In this document: piece after piece, positions 11,262 through 22,389 of the stretch
Numbering within the stretch: position 1 is the first letter of the stretch
Layout: each line of letters begins with the position of its first letter
Source: Nymphaea colorata
Taxonomy: Eukaryota > Streptophyta > Magnoliopsida > Nymphaeales > Nymphaeaceae
NCBI RefSeq assembly: GCF_008831285.2
Contig: NW_022204507.1
Span: forward strand, 6,840,174 to 6,904,173
DNA: 64,000 nt
Reading direction: 5' to 3'
Program-made: the position numbers and the translations under genes
The notes under the pieces: generated by a model
Seen by the model: the letters and a program-made list of their open reading frames with translations, nothing else
The model's database searches: none
Told to the model about the DNA's origin: nothing

Positions 11262-14200
11262 CATATGTAATGTTTGGGCATAAAAGTAAATGTGCATATT
11301 GATAGTAGGTTCCACATCCGGCGTATGCTTGTTGCATACACGGGAATAGCGTACATAAGTTGCTCTCGAAAAAGACCCCATTCAAGATATGTTTTTGTGA
11401 TATCCATGGACTTGTCAATGTGCAAACTCTAAAAAATATATAGAAATCTTGCTACTGCTATGAATGAGTACATGGTTCATGTAGGCATTTTCATTCCATT
11501 GCATGGTTTGCTAGTTTTTTAACTTATTTTTAAAATTTTTATCACGTCCACCAACCATCACATCAGAATATTCTAGCTACAGGCATTAGCTCCTTATTTC
11601 ACCACAAGTGGAGTTCAGTTGACGTAACGTTTTATACTGTAATATGTTTAGGGGACCATATATATATTCCCAATGGACTTGTGGATGGTTAGATTAATCT
11701 CTATATTGGCAGTGTTTATAAAGAATCCAAAGACTTTGAAATCAATCATAGAGAGCTATTCCTTTGACTGAGTATATCAATATAGATGACCATTGGCTTT
11801 TGAAAAAAATCCATAACCACAAGAATGTCCAGATACGGTAATATGTTTTGATATGGTAAACAGAATCAGTTCCTGCAAAACTAAAGCCTTTTCAAAAAAA
11901 TCCATAACCACAAGAATGTCCAGATAAGGTTGAAAAGGTGCTGGGTTGTGAGTGGTCGATCACAGACTTTTCTTCCACCTCTGGCTTTCTCAAGGTTTCT
12001 GCATGCATGTTTTTAATCCACATCAAGGCTCTATTTCCTCAATGCAGAAAGACATACCTCCAGTCTAAGCCCAGGCAACTAGGTTCTAATGCTTAGTTTT
12101 TAGTTCCTTTTCTACTTGATGATTTTCAAATTCTTTAGGCGGTGCTTGATGGCCCCAGGATTTTCAATGTTCTTGGATTTTAATTTCAGAATAATAATTT
12201 TAGAGTCAGTGGAAGAAAATTATTATTTCCTATTCAGAATTCAAGTAGAGTTTGGTGGAAGAAGACTTTAATGCCTATAATATTTGGACTTTGTTTGTTA
12301 GGCACAAGGAAAAAATTTGCAACAGTTGAAATATTTTAATAACCATTTCGAGGAATTTAAAAAATGCTGTCGAGCATTAGCCTTGAATTTTTTTTATAAA
12401 GGAGTATGTTTATTTCCAAAATATCTGAAAGCTCTGTAAGCGCTGATATGAAAATCTTTATGATTATTTCTGGTCATTTTGAAAATCTTTGAAAAGTTCA
12501 GGTGCCAACTTAAGATGTTTGATGCCATAAATGGCAAATCCATATCTGTTGTTGTACACCTCCCTGCAATGGATAATACGAAATATGAAATTCCAAAGCT
12601 TTTGGAAGCAGAAGTGCAATTAAGCAAAACAAGCATGAAGTTTTAAACACATCACCCCAACTACGTTGCATTCTTATCCTAACGTCACCTGCATGCCTTA
12701 CCGCTCCTCCCCCTGTTAAAAAAAATAAAAGAAGCAAATAACCAAGTATTATTTCAAGTCAATAAGTTCTGTGGAAGCATTGAGTAACAGCAGAAAATCT
12801 AGTGGGCAGCCGTTTTTTAGCCCCATGTAGTAATCCAAGTGGCCTCTTGTGAAATACTCATGCTCAACCTGAATTGTTTGGTTCCTCATCAACCAAGCGG
12901 AGATCAATCGAGCCTTCGGATAAGTGATGGCTTGGGAGCAAGAATGGATGCCTCTGAGAAGGCTATCCAAGACGTGGCAGATGAATTCCATTGGGCAGCG
13001 ACACGAAGTGCGCTCATTTGGGAAGGCCCAGATCAAAAGATTGTGGCTGAGCTAACTGTCCTAAAGACGGCAGTGGCTAGTGGGGCGACTAGTTAAGGAG
13101 CTAAATACAGTTATTTGAGTTGATTTTTTCTCTCTTCAGTTGCCTAGAAAATTCAATATAAGCAACTTCAACTCATTAAGCGTGGCTAGTCGTCTCCTTG
13201 ATTTGGTTGTTCACACTAAGATCCTCGTGGCTATATATTGAGAAATCTACAGTGATATTTCTACCATTCATCTTTGCAGTATAAGTGAACTATGCTCATT
13301 GATATGTGCTGTGTTTAAAACCTCAGTTTTGGGTAATCCAGTTAGATTGTTAGTTCATCTTCTCCATCTCTAAGAGCCCTGTCCAAAGAAACCCTACATG
13401 ATGCAGGAAAGGCAGAAATTATTACAATTTGCAAAATGAAGTGTTAAAGCAGGAGAGGTGCACTGGGAGCATTCAGATTAATGACATGCTTACGTGCCAT
13501 GAGGAAGATCAAGGATCGGCGTCTGCGTCCTCCTGTTTTGGATTCTTACATTTAATTCTGAAATCTTTTTGAAGAGAGCTAATGTCCTCCAACCTCTCTG
13601 CAGAGCTTGGGCTGTTAGAAACTGAATCCGCAAGCTCGAAAATGTTAGGAAAATTGGGCATATATACACATATCAGATGGTTAATCAAACTCCACATGAA
13701 ATACCAAAATAGGGATTTAACTATTCGTTTGGCTGCCGGGTCAGCCTAAAAACTAGGCCCTAACATGGTGCAGTGGGTAGGTAAAATCTTTGTTTAAAGT
13801 TTTATCTTGGACTATGTGCTCAAGATGGGTTTAGGTAAAACTTTTCTACTCATCTTTGAATGGCAAAAAGTTTTGCCTAAGACCTAACAGTAAGGGAACC
13901 TGTAAATATTTTTTCCGAGATGCAAAAGTCCTGCTTCATTTGAGAGAACGTTAGGAAACAATGAGCAAGAGCAACCCACCACATACGACAAATTTTTTTT
14001 CTTGGGACAAAAAATTTCCTAGATATCAAACAGAGCCTAAGGATGTTCTAAGGGATACGTACATGGCTTAATTTCCAGAAGCGATTTCATAAAAATAAAA
14101 CGAGGCAGAGCGAATATTGAAATTATGTTACTGGTGCAGAAGTTGGAACCGCATTTAGACTTGTGGCCCACTGGATCCAGAGACATCTTTTAAATTTGGT

Positions 14201-14740
14201 AATTTCTATCTAGCTTTAGGAAATAAAAACAAATTTACAACCTTTTTTGTAAATTGTAACGATTGGGAAGATTATGAAGAAAGTATAATTTTAATCAAAA
14301 CATGGATTGGCATTGGAATTTTCAAATTTCATTTCTTTTTTCTTTTTTCCGCTGAACTACCTAAACTATAAACTTCTGCACTAAGTGCAAAACGTTCGAC
14401 TTCCTATGTATATATGCTCTATTTGTAATTAATCTGATAGATGAGAAATGAAATTAGGCTGATTATTTTACAAAACAAATCATCACAAGGTCTAGACATC
14501 TAAGCTAATATTTCTTCTTCCTCTTTATGTGGCTAAGGCCTTTCTCTCCTTTTCTCCGATGACAGGTGTTTTATTCAAAGAGAAATATGATCGGATCTCC
14601 CAAATGTTCTATAAATATCCTGAAATTCTTTCATATTACAACAACAGTTAATATATTTCCTTACAGCCGTCCTTTCCATGTCATGACATGATTATTTGGC
14701 TTATGCTAGTTGAGTTTCTAGATGTTTCTAATTTTTCCAA
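11262..14740. repeat. segment nearly identical to 60541-64000
   Basis: From 'tatgtaatgtttgggcat' onward this segment matches the right end of the window at an offset of about 49.3 kb with only scattered substitutions and a few indels; one indel is an 18-base difference near 13890. The copy at 60.5 kb runs off the end of the window, so the true length is unknown. Its left boundary, where flanks diverge abruptly, is at about 11262 and 60541. Confidence 0.85.
12908..13099. repeat. 192-base segment inside intron 4 of the C2 copies
   Basis: Copy g (57.4 kb) lacks this segment and joins its flanks directly ('ggatcaa' to 'gctaaatac'). It is present in copies a, d, f and h. It keeps long open frames on both strands: plus with MDASEKAIQDVADEF, minus with HEYFTRGHLDY in the adjoining bases. 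It is either an insertion shared by a/d/f/h or a deletion in g. I see no target duplication. Confidence 0.5.
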
Positions 14741-15737
14741 GGCCGAAACGGGCCATCTATATGTAGGATTGTTAACTTAAATGCCCAATTGACAAAAGAA
14801 ACAGCTTGTAACTATTTTATAAATATGCCCAAAAAAATTTCTAGACAGATTTATGAAACATTCCAGCAAATGTGTTTCATAAATCTGTCCCAATCTTTAA
14901 AACATATTAATAGAATAGTTTACAAATTGTTTTCATTGCCAAACAGCCTGATATTAAGAGTTGCATATTTTTCATGTCTTGTTTCAGCTGTTTTGCATAC
15001 AGAAGAATCAAGTACCCCTTTCTTGCATGGCGAATTAAGGAGACTCGTAAATTGTTTATAGCTTAAAGGTAGAGGATGCAAGTGAAATCACCAGGCAGGC
15101 TGGGGGTGGAACAGGAGAGAGCGGAGGGATTCTATCGAGTTTTCTTGAGTCCAGCCTAATTGGGTCCGAATTGGTTCTACGTTGGAGTTGATTTTGCAGT
15201 GCGTACTTGGAGATCGATCAGCTCAAAATTGGGTTCAAGTAATTTTAAATCCTATATTTACTGTAAAATGGCTCAGAATTTCACTCAGATCAAATCTAGA
15301 CTTAGGTTTATAACTATCTAAGACACCCGAATCCAGTTAATAACTGGATGTTATTTTTCTCTCACGCACCAGTTTAAACTATGATCGAACCTTGGGCTTG
15401 ACCCGCCATAGGGAGGGGCTTCGTTAGTTACTGGTCTTGACTATGTCAAGAACTCGATCCTTGGGCCCAATAAACCTGGGTGTTGCCCAATCTATTTACC
15501 TAATGAAGCTGGTCAGCGAGGGCAGAGGCTGTGTCACGGACTCAAGATGGTTAGACTATTTAACTATGAAAAATTATCATCCATAATTGAGGTAGATTAA
15601 TTAATGTTTCTAATCTTGTTTAATTATGTCCAGAAATTCAAGGATTTTTCTTTTGGCATTCATAGAAATTGATTTGTACTTTAAAACTACCTTCTAAGAA
15701 GGTGTCCATGCCACTACAAGGGGCGGATCGTTGTGGT

Positions 15738-15778
15738 TTCACACACACACACACACATGTCTATATATCTATATATAT
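15738..15778. repeat. (CA)n(TA)n microsatellite
   Basis: Short CA run followed by interrupted TATC/TA. The homologous site in module d (41350-41385) holds (CT)n(CA)n(TA)n, so the locus is variable between copies. Confidence 0.8.
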
Positions 15779-16149
15779 GTACTAGGCCATTTGGGTAATG
15801 ATAAAAGCCAAGCCTCTTAAATTTCTGTTAAACAGTGTTTTAAACAAAAAATGAACCATCTAGTGTGTTTATAAACACTAGTTTAATGTAAATCATGCTT
15901 TAGTTCAGACTTCCATTTTTAAAATTAATCTTTTCATTACCAAAATTTTGATGTTATAAGAGTCTTTCATTTTTTATGATTAAGAAAACATTACTTAAGG
16001 AAGAAAAAAATAACTTAATATTAGTTGCTCACAAAATTATTGTTTAAGGTCATATTTATAAGGTGAGATTGTAAAAGCAAATATTTTAATAATTAATTTT
16101 GATGGGTTTGTTTTTTCCCTCTTACCCAAGTGGTCTTGTTTCTGCCAAC

Positions 16150-16151
<2 letters not shown>

Positions 16152-16198
<47 letters not shown>

Positions 16199-16211
16199 TA
16201 TATATATATAC

Positions 16212-16245
<34 letters not shown>

Positions 16246-16249
16246 TTAC

Positions 16250-16293
<44 letters not shown>
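16152..16293. repeat. long (TA)n tract passing into (GA)n
   Basis: About 120 bases of TA with TTTATA and TACATA interruptions, then about 18 bases of GA. It abuts the MITE at 16317. The mirror-image (CT)n(TA)n tract lies on the other side of that MITE. Confidence 0.9.
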
Positions 16294-16294
<1 letters not shown>

Positions 16295-16316
16295 AACATG
16301 ACCATTCATCTAGAGT

Positions 16317-16547
16317 AAATGGTGACTCTAGCTATTAAGAGTCACCCCGCCATGTAACCAAGGCCGTCCATCTAATACAGATATGTGGTTGAGAGAAAAA
16401 CATGGAAAAAAAAAGATGGAAACTAATATTAAATGACAAAAAGTCAATCACCATTTTTTCATTGTTTTTCTCTTAACCGTCTATCATAATAGATCGAACG
16501 GCGCTGCTTAAATGAGGGTGACTCTGAACATTCAGTCACCATTCTCC
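16317..16547. mobile_element. MITE with AATGGTGACT termini embedded in microsatellites
   Basis: The left end reads 'aatggtgactctag...gagtcaccc' and the right end is its imperfect inverted copy ('gggtgactctg...agtcaccatt'). The interior contains 'gagagaaaaaca' and its near complement. It is flanked by (TA)n(GA)n on the left and (CT)n(TA)n on the right, so the symmetry extends into the microsatellites. Related to the elements at 10385, 37236 and 55571. Confidence 0.55.
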
Positions 16548-16600
16548 CTCCCTCTCTCTCTCTCTCTCTCTCTGTCTATATATATATATATATATATATC
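16548..16600. repeat. (CT)n(TA)n microsatellite
   Basis: Right-hand mirror image of the (TA)n(GA)n tract on the other side of the MITE at 16317-16547. Confidence 0.9.
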
Positions 16601-17215
16601 CATAAGAAAATTGACATTTTCATGGAAACAATGCACGTTTTGTTCTTGAAACCCAAACAAAATGGTGATCACTTACCAAAACTGGTTAGGTGCAGTCTTT
16701 TAAAAAAAGTCAAGTATATCTTGGCCCACTTGTACTGGGAACCTTGCCCACATTTAGGAGTAATTGGTCATGCGCAGGAGCCTATGCTCAATGCATTTGT
16801 GCACAGGTCTGTGCATATAACCAGATTTGCTTGCTTACCTACATATGTCCTGGTGCTGCGTGGGGCACCACTTCTGGGATAGTGAATAACTACAGAAGGA
16901 TCTTGCCCGCAGATGTCATCATTGGGATTGAAATTGGCAAAAACTGCAAAAAAAATCCGCAAAAGTATTAGAACTTACCACTAGTGAGAGATATAGCATA
17001 TTCACAAGGGGAAATAGTGATGGCAAAGGTGATGAAGGTATAGTAGTAGCTAGCTAGAGGCCAATGACACGGAATAGAGTGCTTAGACAGATGATACCTG
17101 TTAACTCCACCGCCTGTGCTTCATTATGATCCCTGTTCAATATTTGCGAGCCTAAAATCCCTTCTAGCGAGCTGCTGTCTCTTCAACCACAGTGGTTTGT
17201 GTTGTGTTTTGTGCA

Positions 17216-17232
17216 CGTATAGATATATACAT
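17216..17232 (-). promoter_or_regulatory. putative TATA box of C2 copy a
   Basis: On the minus strand a 'catgtatatatctatac' element lies about 100 bases before the E1 region. The surrounding 150 bases are conserved with the upstream regions at 32.93 kb and 60.02 kb, including 'gacagcagct' 45 bases downstream, supporting a shared promoter. Confidence 0.45.
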
Positions 17233-17367
17233 GTAAAGCTTGCTGTAAACTGCTTCGCACGTTTAAGTAAATACCACAAAAACTGCGGGCACTTTCATGT
17301 CAAGGGGCCTTTGCTTTGACACTGTCATGGAGGCCACCTATCAAGAGAAATAAGCATGGCCATACCT

Positions 17368-17369
<2 letters not shown>

Positions 17370-17413
<44 letters not shown>
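17370..17413. repeat. (TA)n microsatellite
   Basis: About 42 bases of uninterrupted TA, followed by 'tttatata'. Confidence 0.95.
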
Positions 17414-17418
<5 letters not shown>

Positions 17419-17487
17419 ATTTTTATTAGTGATATATAAAATTATCATTTCAATCATCCTACTCAATATGTACGCAACTGTTTCTCA

Positions 17488-17650
17488 ATAGCTATAGCGT
17501 ACTTGGTTAGGTTAAAGACTTATAAAGAGGCAAGTCTCTAGTTCGATTCTCATGAGCATCATGCCCTCATGCCTTAAGTAGTGAGGTGCAGTACCTAAAG
17601 TTTAAGGCTGCACCCTTGCTATCGCTGGTACGGACACAGATTCAGACCTT
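17488..17650 (+). mobile_element. tRNA-derived SINE-like element, copy 1
   Basis: A polymerase III A box 'tagcgtacttgg' (17495-17506) is followed 34 bases later by a B box 'gttcgattctc' (17541-17551). A second element with the same spacing lies at 34013 and shares downstream blocks ('cttaagtagtgag', 'agtacctaa'). A full tRNA cloverleaf cannot be drawn, so this is not a functional tRNA gene. Confidence 0.5.
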
Positions 17651-17839
17651 AGAGTTTGAAAGAATGGTGAGAAACTTTGAACTTCTTTTCATGAGGTAGG
17701 TTGTTAAGATTTTGCTCACGTGAAAATATGCATATTACTCCATATATATCTATATATATCGATTGTTTGAATTGCCCTTCTCAAATCTGCCAAATCAATT
17801 TTTGTGACCAACAAATTCGCCGCCTCTTAGTTCATGTTG

Positions 17840-19494
17840 GTTTTTTGTTTAAATAATATTATTTTAAAGGTTATTTGCTTTTATTTCATTTGCTTATTCA
17901 ATTAAACCTTTTTCTGGCTCACAAAATGAAGCGATTGAATGAGCAGCCTGACCGATTCTATTCTTTTTTTATCGTTTTCCACCTCGAAATATATACACTT
18001 AATTAAGTGTGTTGCAGAGCCACATAACGACAAATGGGTAGGATTGGTGCACCTTGCAACCCGAAAATCCCCACTCAAAATCCCCACCTGTTTCACAAGC
18101 ATAGAAGAATGCTGATGTGTTAGCAGTACTGGTTGAATTTGAATTGCTTTTACAACTGCTAAATTCTTCTCAATCTTTATGACAGCCGAACGCCTCCGTA
18201 AAAAAAAAAAGTCATAGAGATCAAGGGTAGAGCCAGGAAGTTTCTATCGCAGGACCCAAATTATAGTTTCAAAATTTTAACAAGAGCCGAAATAAAAATT
18301 TTCAAAATTTTTAAATATACTAAACTAAAATTTTTTAGATTACATATAAATTTTTAAAGTTTTATTTTTTAAAATCTGAAGGGAGCCAAGGGCCCTGCCG
18401 GTTCCCCTTCCCTCCACCCCCTGATAGAGGCCTACCATTTTAGTAGCATAATTCCTAATTAATTACACGAAGAGCGGATTGGGGGGCACAAATATGACAA
18501 AATTAATGTTGAAACATTTAAAACTGGAAAACTTCATTTTGATTGGTAAATGAAAAGAAGTCATGTCCAAAACAGCTATTATAAAATATAAGATTGGATT
18601 CAATCCACCAAGAATGATGTAATTTAGTTGACGAAATATTCATCAAACCCAAGCCTCGGTTGGGCCTTTTACCTGAAAAACAAAAGCTTTATCATGATTG
18701 TGTAGGCATTTGCTTTCTATGCCATGGTTTGCTAGTTTTTTAATGTAGTTTTTTGTTTTCTCATCACATGTCAACCAATCCATATCATATCTCAAAATCA
18801 TACTAGTTACATGCCAGCACTAGCGCTTAGTTTATTTTACCCACACGTAGAGTTCAGGTGATCTAATATTTTAATATTGTAATATGTTTCGAGGCCCAAA
18901 TCCACACGATAGAGATCATGGTATGCCAACTAGAATAATAATCTCTTCCTTGGCAGTGTTTTATATTGGAAAACTAATTAAACACCAAGTGACTTGTTCT
19001 CTTTTGTTTGCTCCCAAGTGGGACGAACAATATCAACAACTAAGATTCCAGAGATGAGTTTAATCATGGAGTTGATCATTTTACTGGGAATGTCACGAAT
19101 ATGAAGCTAAGTAGTATATTTTAGAAGCGATAGCCGGAATGAGTTTGGATTATTGCACATTCCCGCAAAAGTAAAGGCTTTTGGAAAAATCCATAATCGC
19201 AGGCTTGTTCAGAGGCTGGAAACCTTGTTTTCTATTGCATGAATATTTTTTAAGAATAAACAAATAATATATCTAAAAGTCAAAGGTTATTGCACATTTT
19301 GTAATTGATGGCAGAATTTATCAAGCTTATAATGGTTCAAGGGTACATGTTACATCTCGGCTGGAAAGTACAATCTTTCCAGCTATAAATTTATCCTGTA
19401 TACTCTGTCCAACCATTATTTAATCGACACAACAAATAACTAGATATAACATTACGCATTCTATGCCACCAGATAAAAATGCAGAACATTGAAC
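17840..19494. repeat. repeated module Y, copy 1
   Basis: Blocks from here recur, strongly diverged, at 34230-35480 and 45180-46990. The right part (18940-19494) also recurs at 49265-49950, where similarity continues past 19495, showing that 19495 is not an old boundary. No gene seen; open frames are short and not conserved between copies. Confidence 0.6.
18222..18423. mobile_element. hAT-like non-autonomous insertion with empty site elsewhere
   Basis: A 202-base element begins 'caagggtagagcc' and ends with the imperfect inverted copy 'ctccaccccctg'. It is flanked by 8-base near repeats 'atagagat' (18214-18221) and 'atagaggc' (18424-18431). The homologous module at 34560-34567 has a single 'atagagac' and no insertion, an empty site. 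The interior is AT-rich with no coding potential. Confidence 0.65.
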
Positions 19495-19689
19495 AAATCC
19501 TTGAGCATGTAAAGACACAATGAACTTTGAAAATTCAGATAGTATCAAAAGATTTAATATGAAATTTGAGCAGCACTTGTTCGTAGAAAATTTGAAACTC
19601 AGATATCATAAGTGGCATCCAAAATGGGTCCAACGACAAAGCAAGAGAGACCATGGGTTCTCTCGACTCTTCTAAGGAGTCGGTGATGA

Positions 19690-21240
19690 ACCACTATAAT
19701 TTCCCCCTCATTACTGTCTTTTATAACACCTACCACTCTTCTGAACTTGGTGAATGTCTGCACTGGCTGCCCCTTCGTGAATATATGAGCAACCCGATTG
19801 TCTAAAGCAATTTATAACAACTATATCTCTCTTCTGAGCATATTTTCTCTGATAAAGTGATGTTGCACTTCATCCAAGCAAAGAAGACATGATTTTCTCA
19901 ATCTAGTATTACCTTCAGTATCTCAGTAGAATACCATTGCACAATCTACATCTTGTTCAATGTCTTCCAACAATTGCATCAGTTAGGCACATTTTTGTAC
20001 TGCTTGAGATGCTGTTACGTTATATACTCAGTTTATGTTGTAGACAGTGAAACTGTTGGTTGTCTTTCACTATACTATGAAACTGTCTCACTTCCAAGAC
20101 TGAACGTCTGTTGGGTATACAAGACAACAAATCTCAAACATCAACTGATCCACAATGACCGATGGCTTGACTAGCTGATCTGCTTTTGTAGAGTATACCA
20201 TAGTTAGTAGTTCCCTTAACATAATTTAATATTGTTCTCACTGCTTCTAAATGCAGCTCCCTTGAAGTCTGCATGAATCTACTCACAACACTAACTATAT
20301 ATGCAATGTATGGTCTTGACAAGGTTAAGTATATTAAGTTTCGAACCAGTTGCTGGTACATAGTGACGTCTTGTAGCTTATCTTCATCAATTCTGACATA
20401 GTACTTATCTCAATTGGTTTTGAGATGGGTTTGCAATCAAGCATATCATACTTACAAAGTAAGTTACCAACATATTTCATTTTGACTTAAAAATAGTACT
20501 TTAGATCGATAATCAATTTCTAATACAAGGAAATGTTTTAACTCTCCTCCACCTCTTTCATTTCAAATCTCACTATGAGATGTTCATAAATGAGACTAAT
20601 GTCTTCCTTATCATCTTAATTAAATCATCAACGTAAATTAACACAATATTAATCTTCGTACCTTTTGTCTTGACGAAGAGACTGAAATATGCTAAAGCAA
20701 GTTGGAATTCGTTAAACACTAAGAATTCAGATATGTTTCTATACCATGCTATAAGTGCTTGTCTTCTTCAATTTGCAGACATAGTCTGGCTTCTCTATAG
20801 ATCTAAATCTTTTAACTTGTTCCATATAAATTTCATGGTCAAACTCTCTATATAAAAAGGCATTCTTCTCATCCACCTGCCTTAGCTTTAATACTTGGTT
20901 GCAACGACAACTATCAACACATGTACATATGTGATCTTTGCAACCTTTCAAAAGTCAATACTATACTAATATGAAAATCCTCTCATGATGAGTCATTTTC
21001 CTTTCTTGTTATTTGTAAACCTACTTGCAGGTAATGGGTTTTACTCTAGCAGCTTCAGTACAAGCTCCTGGGTATGGTTTTGCATCACTAAGTTCATCTT
21101 GTTTTTTATTGCAGCTTGCCATTTGTCAACACATTTTGTTTCTTCAAAAGAAGCTAGCTCAATCTTCAACAAGATGATACTGCATCAACATACTTGGAAT
21201 TTGGTTTTTAGATTCTTGTTGATCATCTTAATGTTGTAGG
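19690..21240 (-). mobile_element. Ty1/copia polyprotein fragment (reverse transcriptase to RNase H), unit A
   Basis: Read on the minus strand with several frame changes. From 21200: DKWQAAIKNKMN (start of the reverse transcriptase domain), QVDEKNAFLYREF with EEIYMEQ-like HEIYMEQ near 20830, YVDDLI at 20635-20618 (the catalytic YVDD box), then YQQLVRNLIYLTLSRP, IAYIVSVVSRFMQ and YVKGT at 20361-20190. The RNase H end with HHFIRENMLR and AHIFTKGQP lies near 19830-19760. Order and motifs are those of copia, not gypsy. Stops and frameshifts make it inactive. No LTR, integrase or gag is visible nearby, so it is a 3' pol relic. Confidence 0.85.
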
Positions 21241-21590
21241 TGCTTCTTCTTTCTCTTTCTCTCTCTTTCCTTTGCCTTTGTTGGTATATTATGTTTGGAT
21301 GTGTGGGGGCAAGGCAGCACACTAGGGATCACAGCGAGAGAATACCATGATCAACAGACATTGGCATTTTCCCTCTCTCCAATGCATCACCTAAGTGTTA
21401 AGTTGGTCGGAAATTGGACCTACAACTCACGGTGCCGGTGAATAGTAGAACCCTTGAAGAAATGATAGACAAAATCAAGAATAGGAGAGAGAAAAAGGAA
21501 AAAATGGAGATGAGAACCGAAAGTCATGGGATTTTATACTGTCTTAAATGAATTAAGAAATCACCCCAAAGAACTTGGAGACTTCTACAA

Positions 21591-21834
21591 TAGAGTACCT
21601 TCCCTTTTTATAAGACAAACAGGTCCAACAAGGTGGACCCATTTGTCCAAAACAGTGGCCACCAAGTCTGAAGCAAAGCTAGTGATACGTTTTGGTGTAT
21701 GATCTGCTAAAATAGAGTACCTTGCCCTTTTTATAAGACAAACAGGTCCAACAAGGTGGACCCATTTGTCCAAAACAGTGGCCACCAAGTCTGAAGCAAA
21801 GCTAGTGATACGTTTTGGTGTATGATCTGTGATG
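21591..21834. repeat. internal tandem duplication of about 122 bases
   Basis: The block starting 'tagagtacct' at 21591 is repeated from 21713 with almost no change. Unit B has a single copy (from 26870), so the duplication happened after the 5-kb tandem event, or one copy was lost from B. Confidence 0.9.
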
Positions 21835-21999
21835 TTCTTTGTCCATTTTTAGATCGTTTTAGGAACAAAACACCATGTTCATGTGTAGTTTTTACCCAAT
21901 CCAGCTGCAGATCCAGAGAGGAATACCGCAAATGAGTGACAGAGACAGAAAGAGAAAATTTGTTCTCAAAGGTTGCCTCACTTCCAAGTTGGTGCAGGA

Positions 22000-22146
22000 T
22001 CACCTCAACAAGTGACGACTCAGCCACTCATGCACGAAACTCGGTTTCTGCACCAGGGGCCAGTTGAAGACACTGATGGCGGTGTCACCATTGTCGTGCC
22101 AGCGAACGATGCTGATAAGGTCCTTTGATGTGAAGTTCGGAGGAAC
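22000..22146 (-). pseudogene. PPR-like N-terminal fragment, unit A
   Basis: A 48-residue frame on the minus strand reads FTSKDLISIVRWH, then DTAISVFNW and ends SRHLLR followed by TGA. This resembles the segment before the first motif of mitochondrial P-class pentatricopeptide proteins ('DLxxxxRRxxxxxxAxxxFxWAxxxxxF'). PPR proteins bind organellar RNA. No further PPR motif follows, so only a truncated piece is present. Upstream, a Ser/Leu-rich frame (22388 toward 22150) could be a decayed targeting sequence but is in another frame. Conserved at 27155 and 42356. Confidence 0.5.
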
Positions 22147-22389
22147 TTAAGAATATCATATGAGTTGGTGGTTTTTGAGGGTGATGGCATAACGAGTTCC
22201 GCATGTTGTGAAGTGGATGAGAAAGCTATAGGCTTGATGTGGCTCTTGCCTGGAAGAAGCCATGGTGGCAGTTTGCAGACAGAGAAGCTGTAAGAGAGAG
22301 ACGAAAGGGTAGCAGGTTGTAAAGATGGAGAAACATACCTTTGGATGACACAGAAACCTTCGAAGGGGGGTTGGAAGGCAGCCTCCAAA

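Larger units (their letters stand above)
9530..16150. repeat. large repeated module a
   Basis: This block recurs in the same order at 36765-41780 (direct) and 52560-56270 (inverted), and its right part recurs almost unchanged at 60541-64000. It contains MITEs, an ATCTCATA-rich minisatellite and the 3' exons of C2-domain pseudogene a. The first 385 bases are themselves duplicated: the landmark 'agtcatagatctc' occurs at about 9537 and again at about 9917. Confidence 0.75.
12510..17140 (-). pseudogene. C2-domain protein pseudogene, copy a
   Basis: By hand I read six exons: E1 about 17133-17098, E2 16943-16843, E3 about 13655-13494, E4 13393-13322, E5 12712-12651, E6 12563-12510. E1+E2 join in phase 1 to give a typical first half of a C2 domain: a hydrophobic strand with VELTVFA, the calcium loop NPNDDIC, then DPSVVIHY and RSTRTY. 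E3 has the FELADS strand, E4 the acidic RDGEDELTI strand, E5 RHAGDVRIRMQ. C2 domains bind phospholipid or Ca2+ in the cytosol and at membranes; small plant members include SRC2-like and phloem-protein-16-like proteins. The copy is dead: E1 has lost the ATG found in copy 30.8-32.9 kb, E3 has one extra A and then TGA, E5 has one extra G. E6 would give only a 17-residue tail ending in HQTS. The family assignment is good; the subfamily is a guess. Confidence 0.65.

Noticed and set aside
12749-13036. 95-codon minus-strand frame with HEYFTRGHLDYYMGLKNG as a separate protein
   Set aside because: It lies between C2 E4 and E5, spans the 192-base presence/absence segment and has no start context; most simply intron sequence with chance openness.
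16099-16338. Tyr/Ile-rich open frames
   Set aside because: Translation of (TA)n and (GA)n simple repeats.
17495-17551. tRNA gene
   Set aside because: A and B boxes are present but acceptor and anticodon stems cannot be formed; better explained as a SINE head.
22020-22388. 122-codon minus-strand frame (and 27175-27543) as an intact protein
   Set aside because: It starts at TTG rather than ATG, and the overlapping PPR-like frame at 22000-22146 is the one conserved in the older copy at 42.4 kb.
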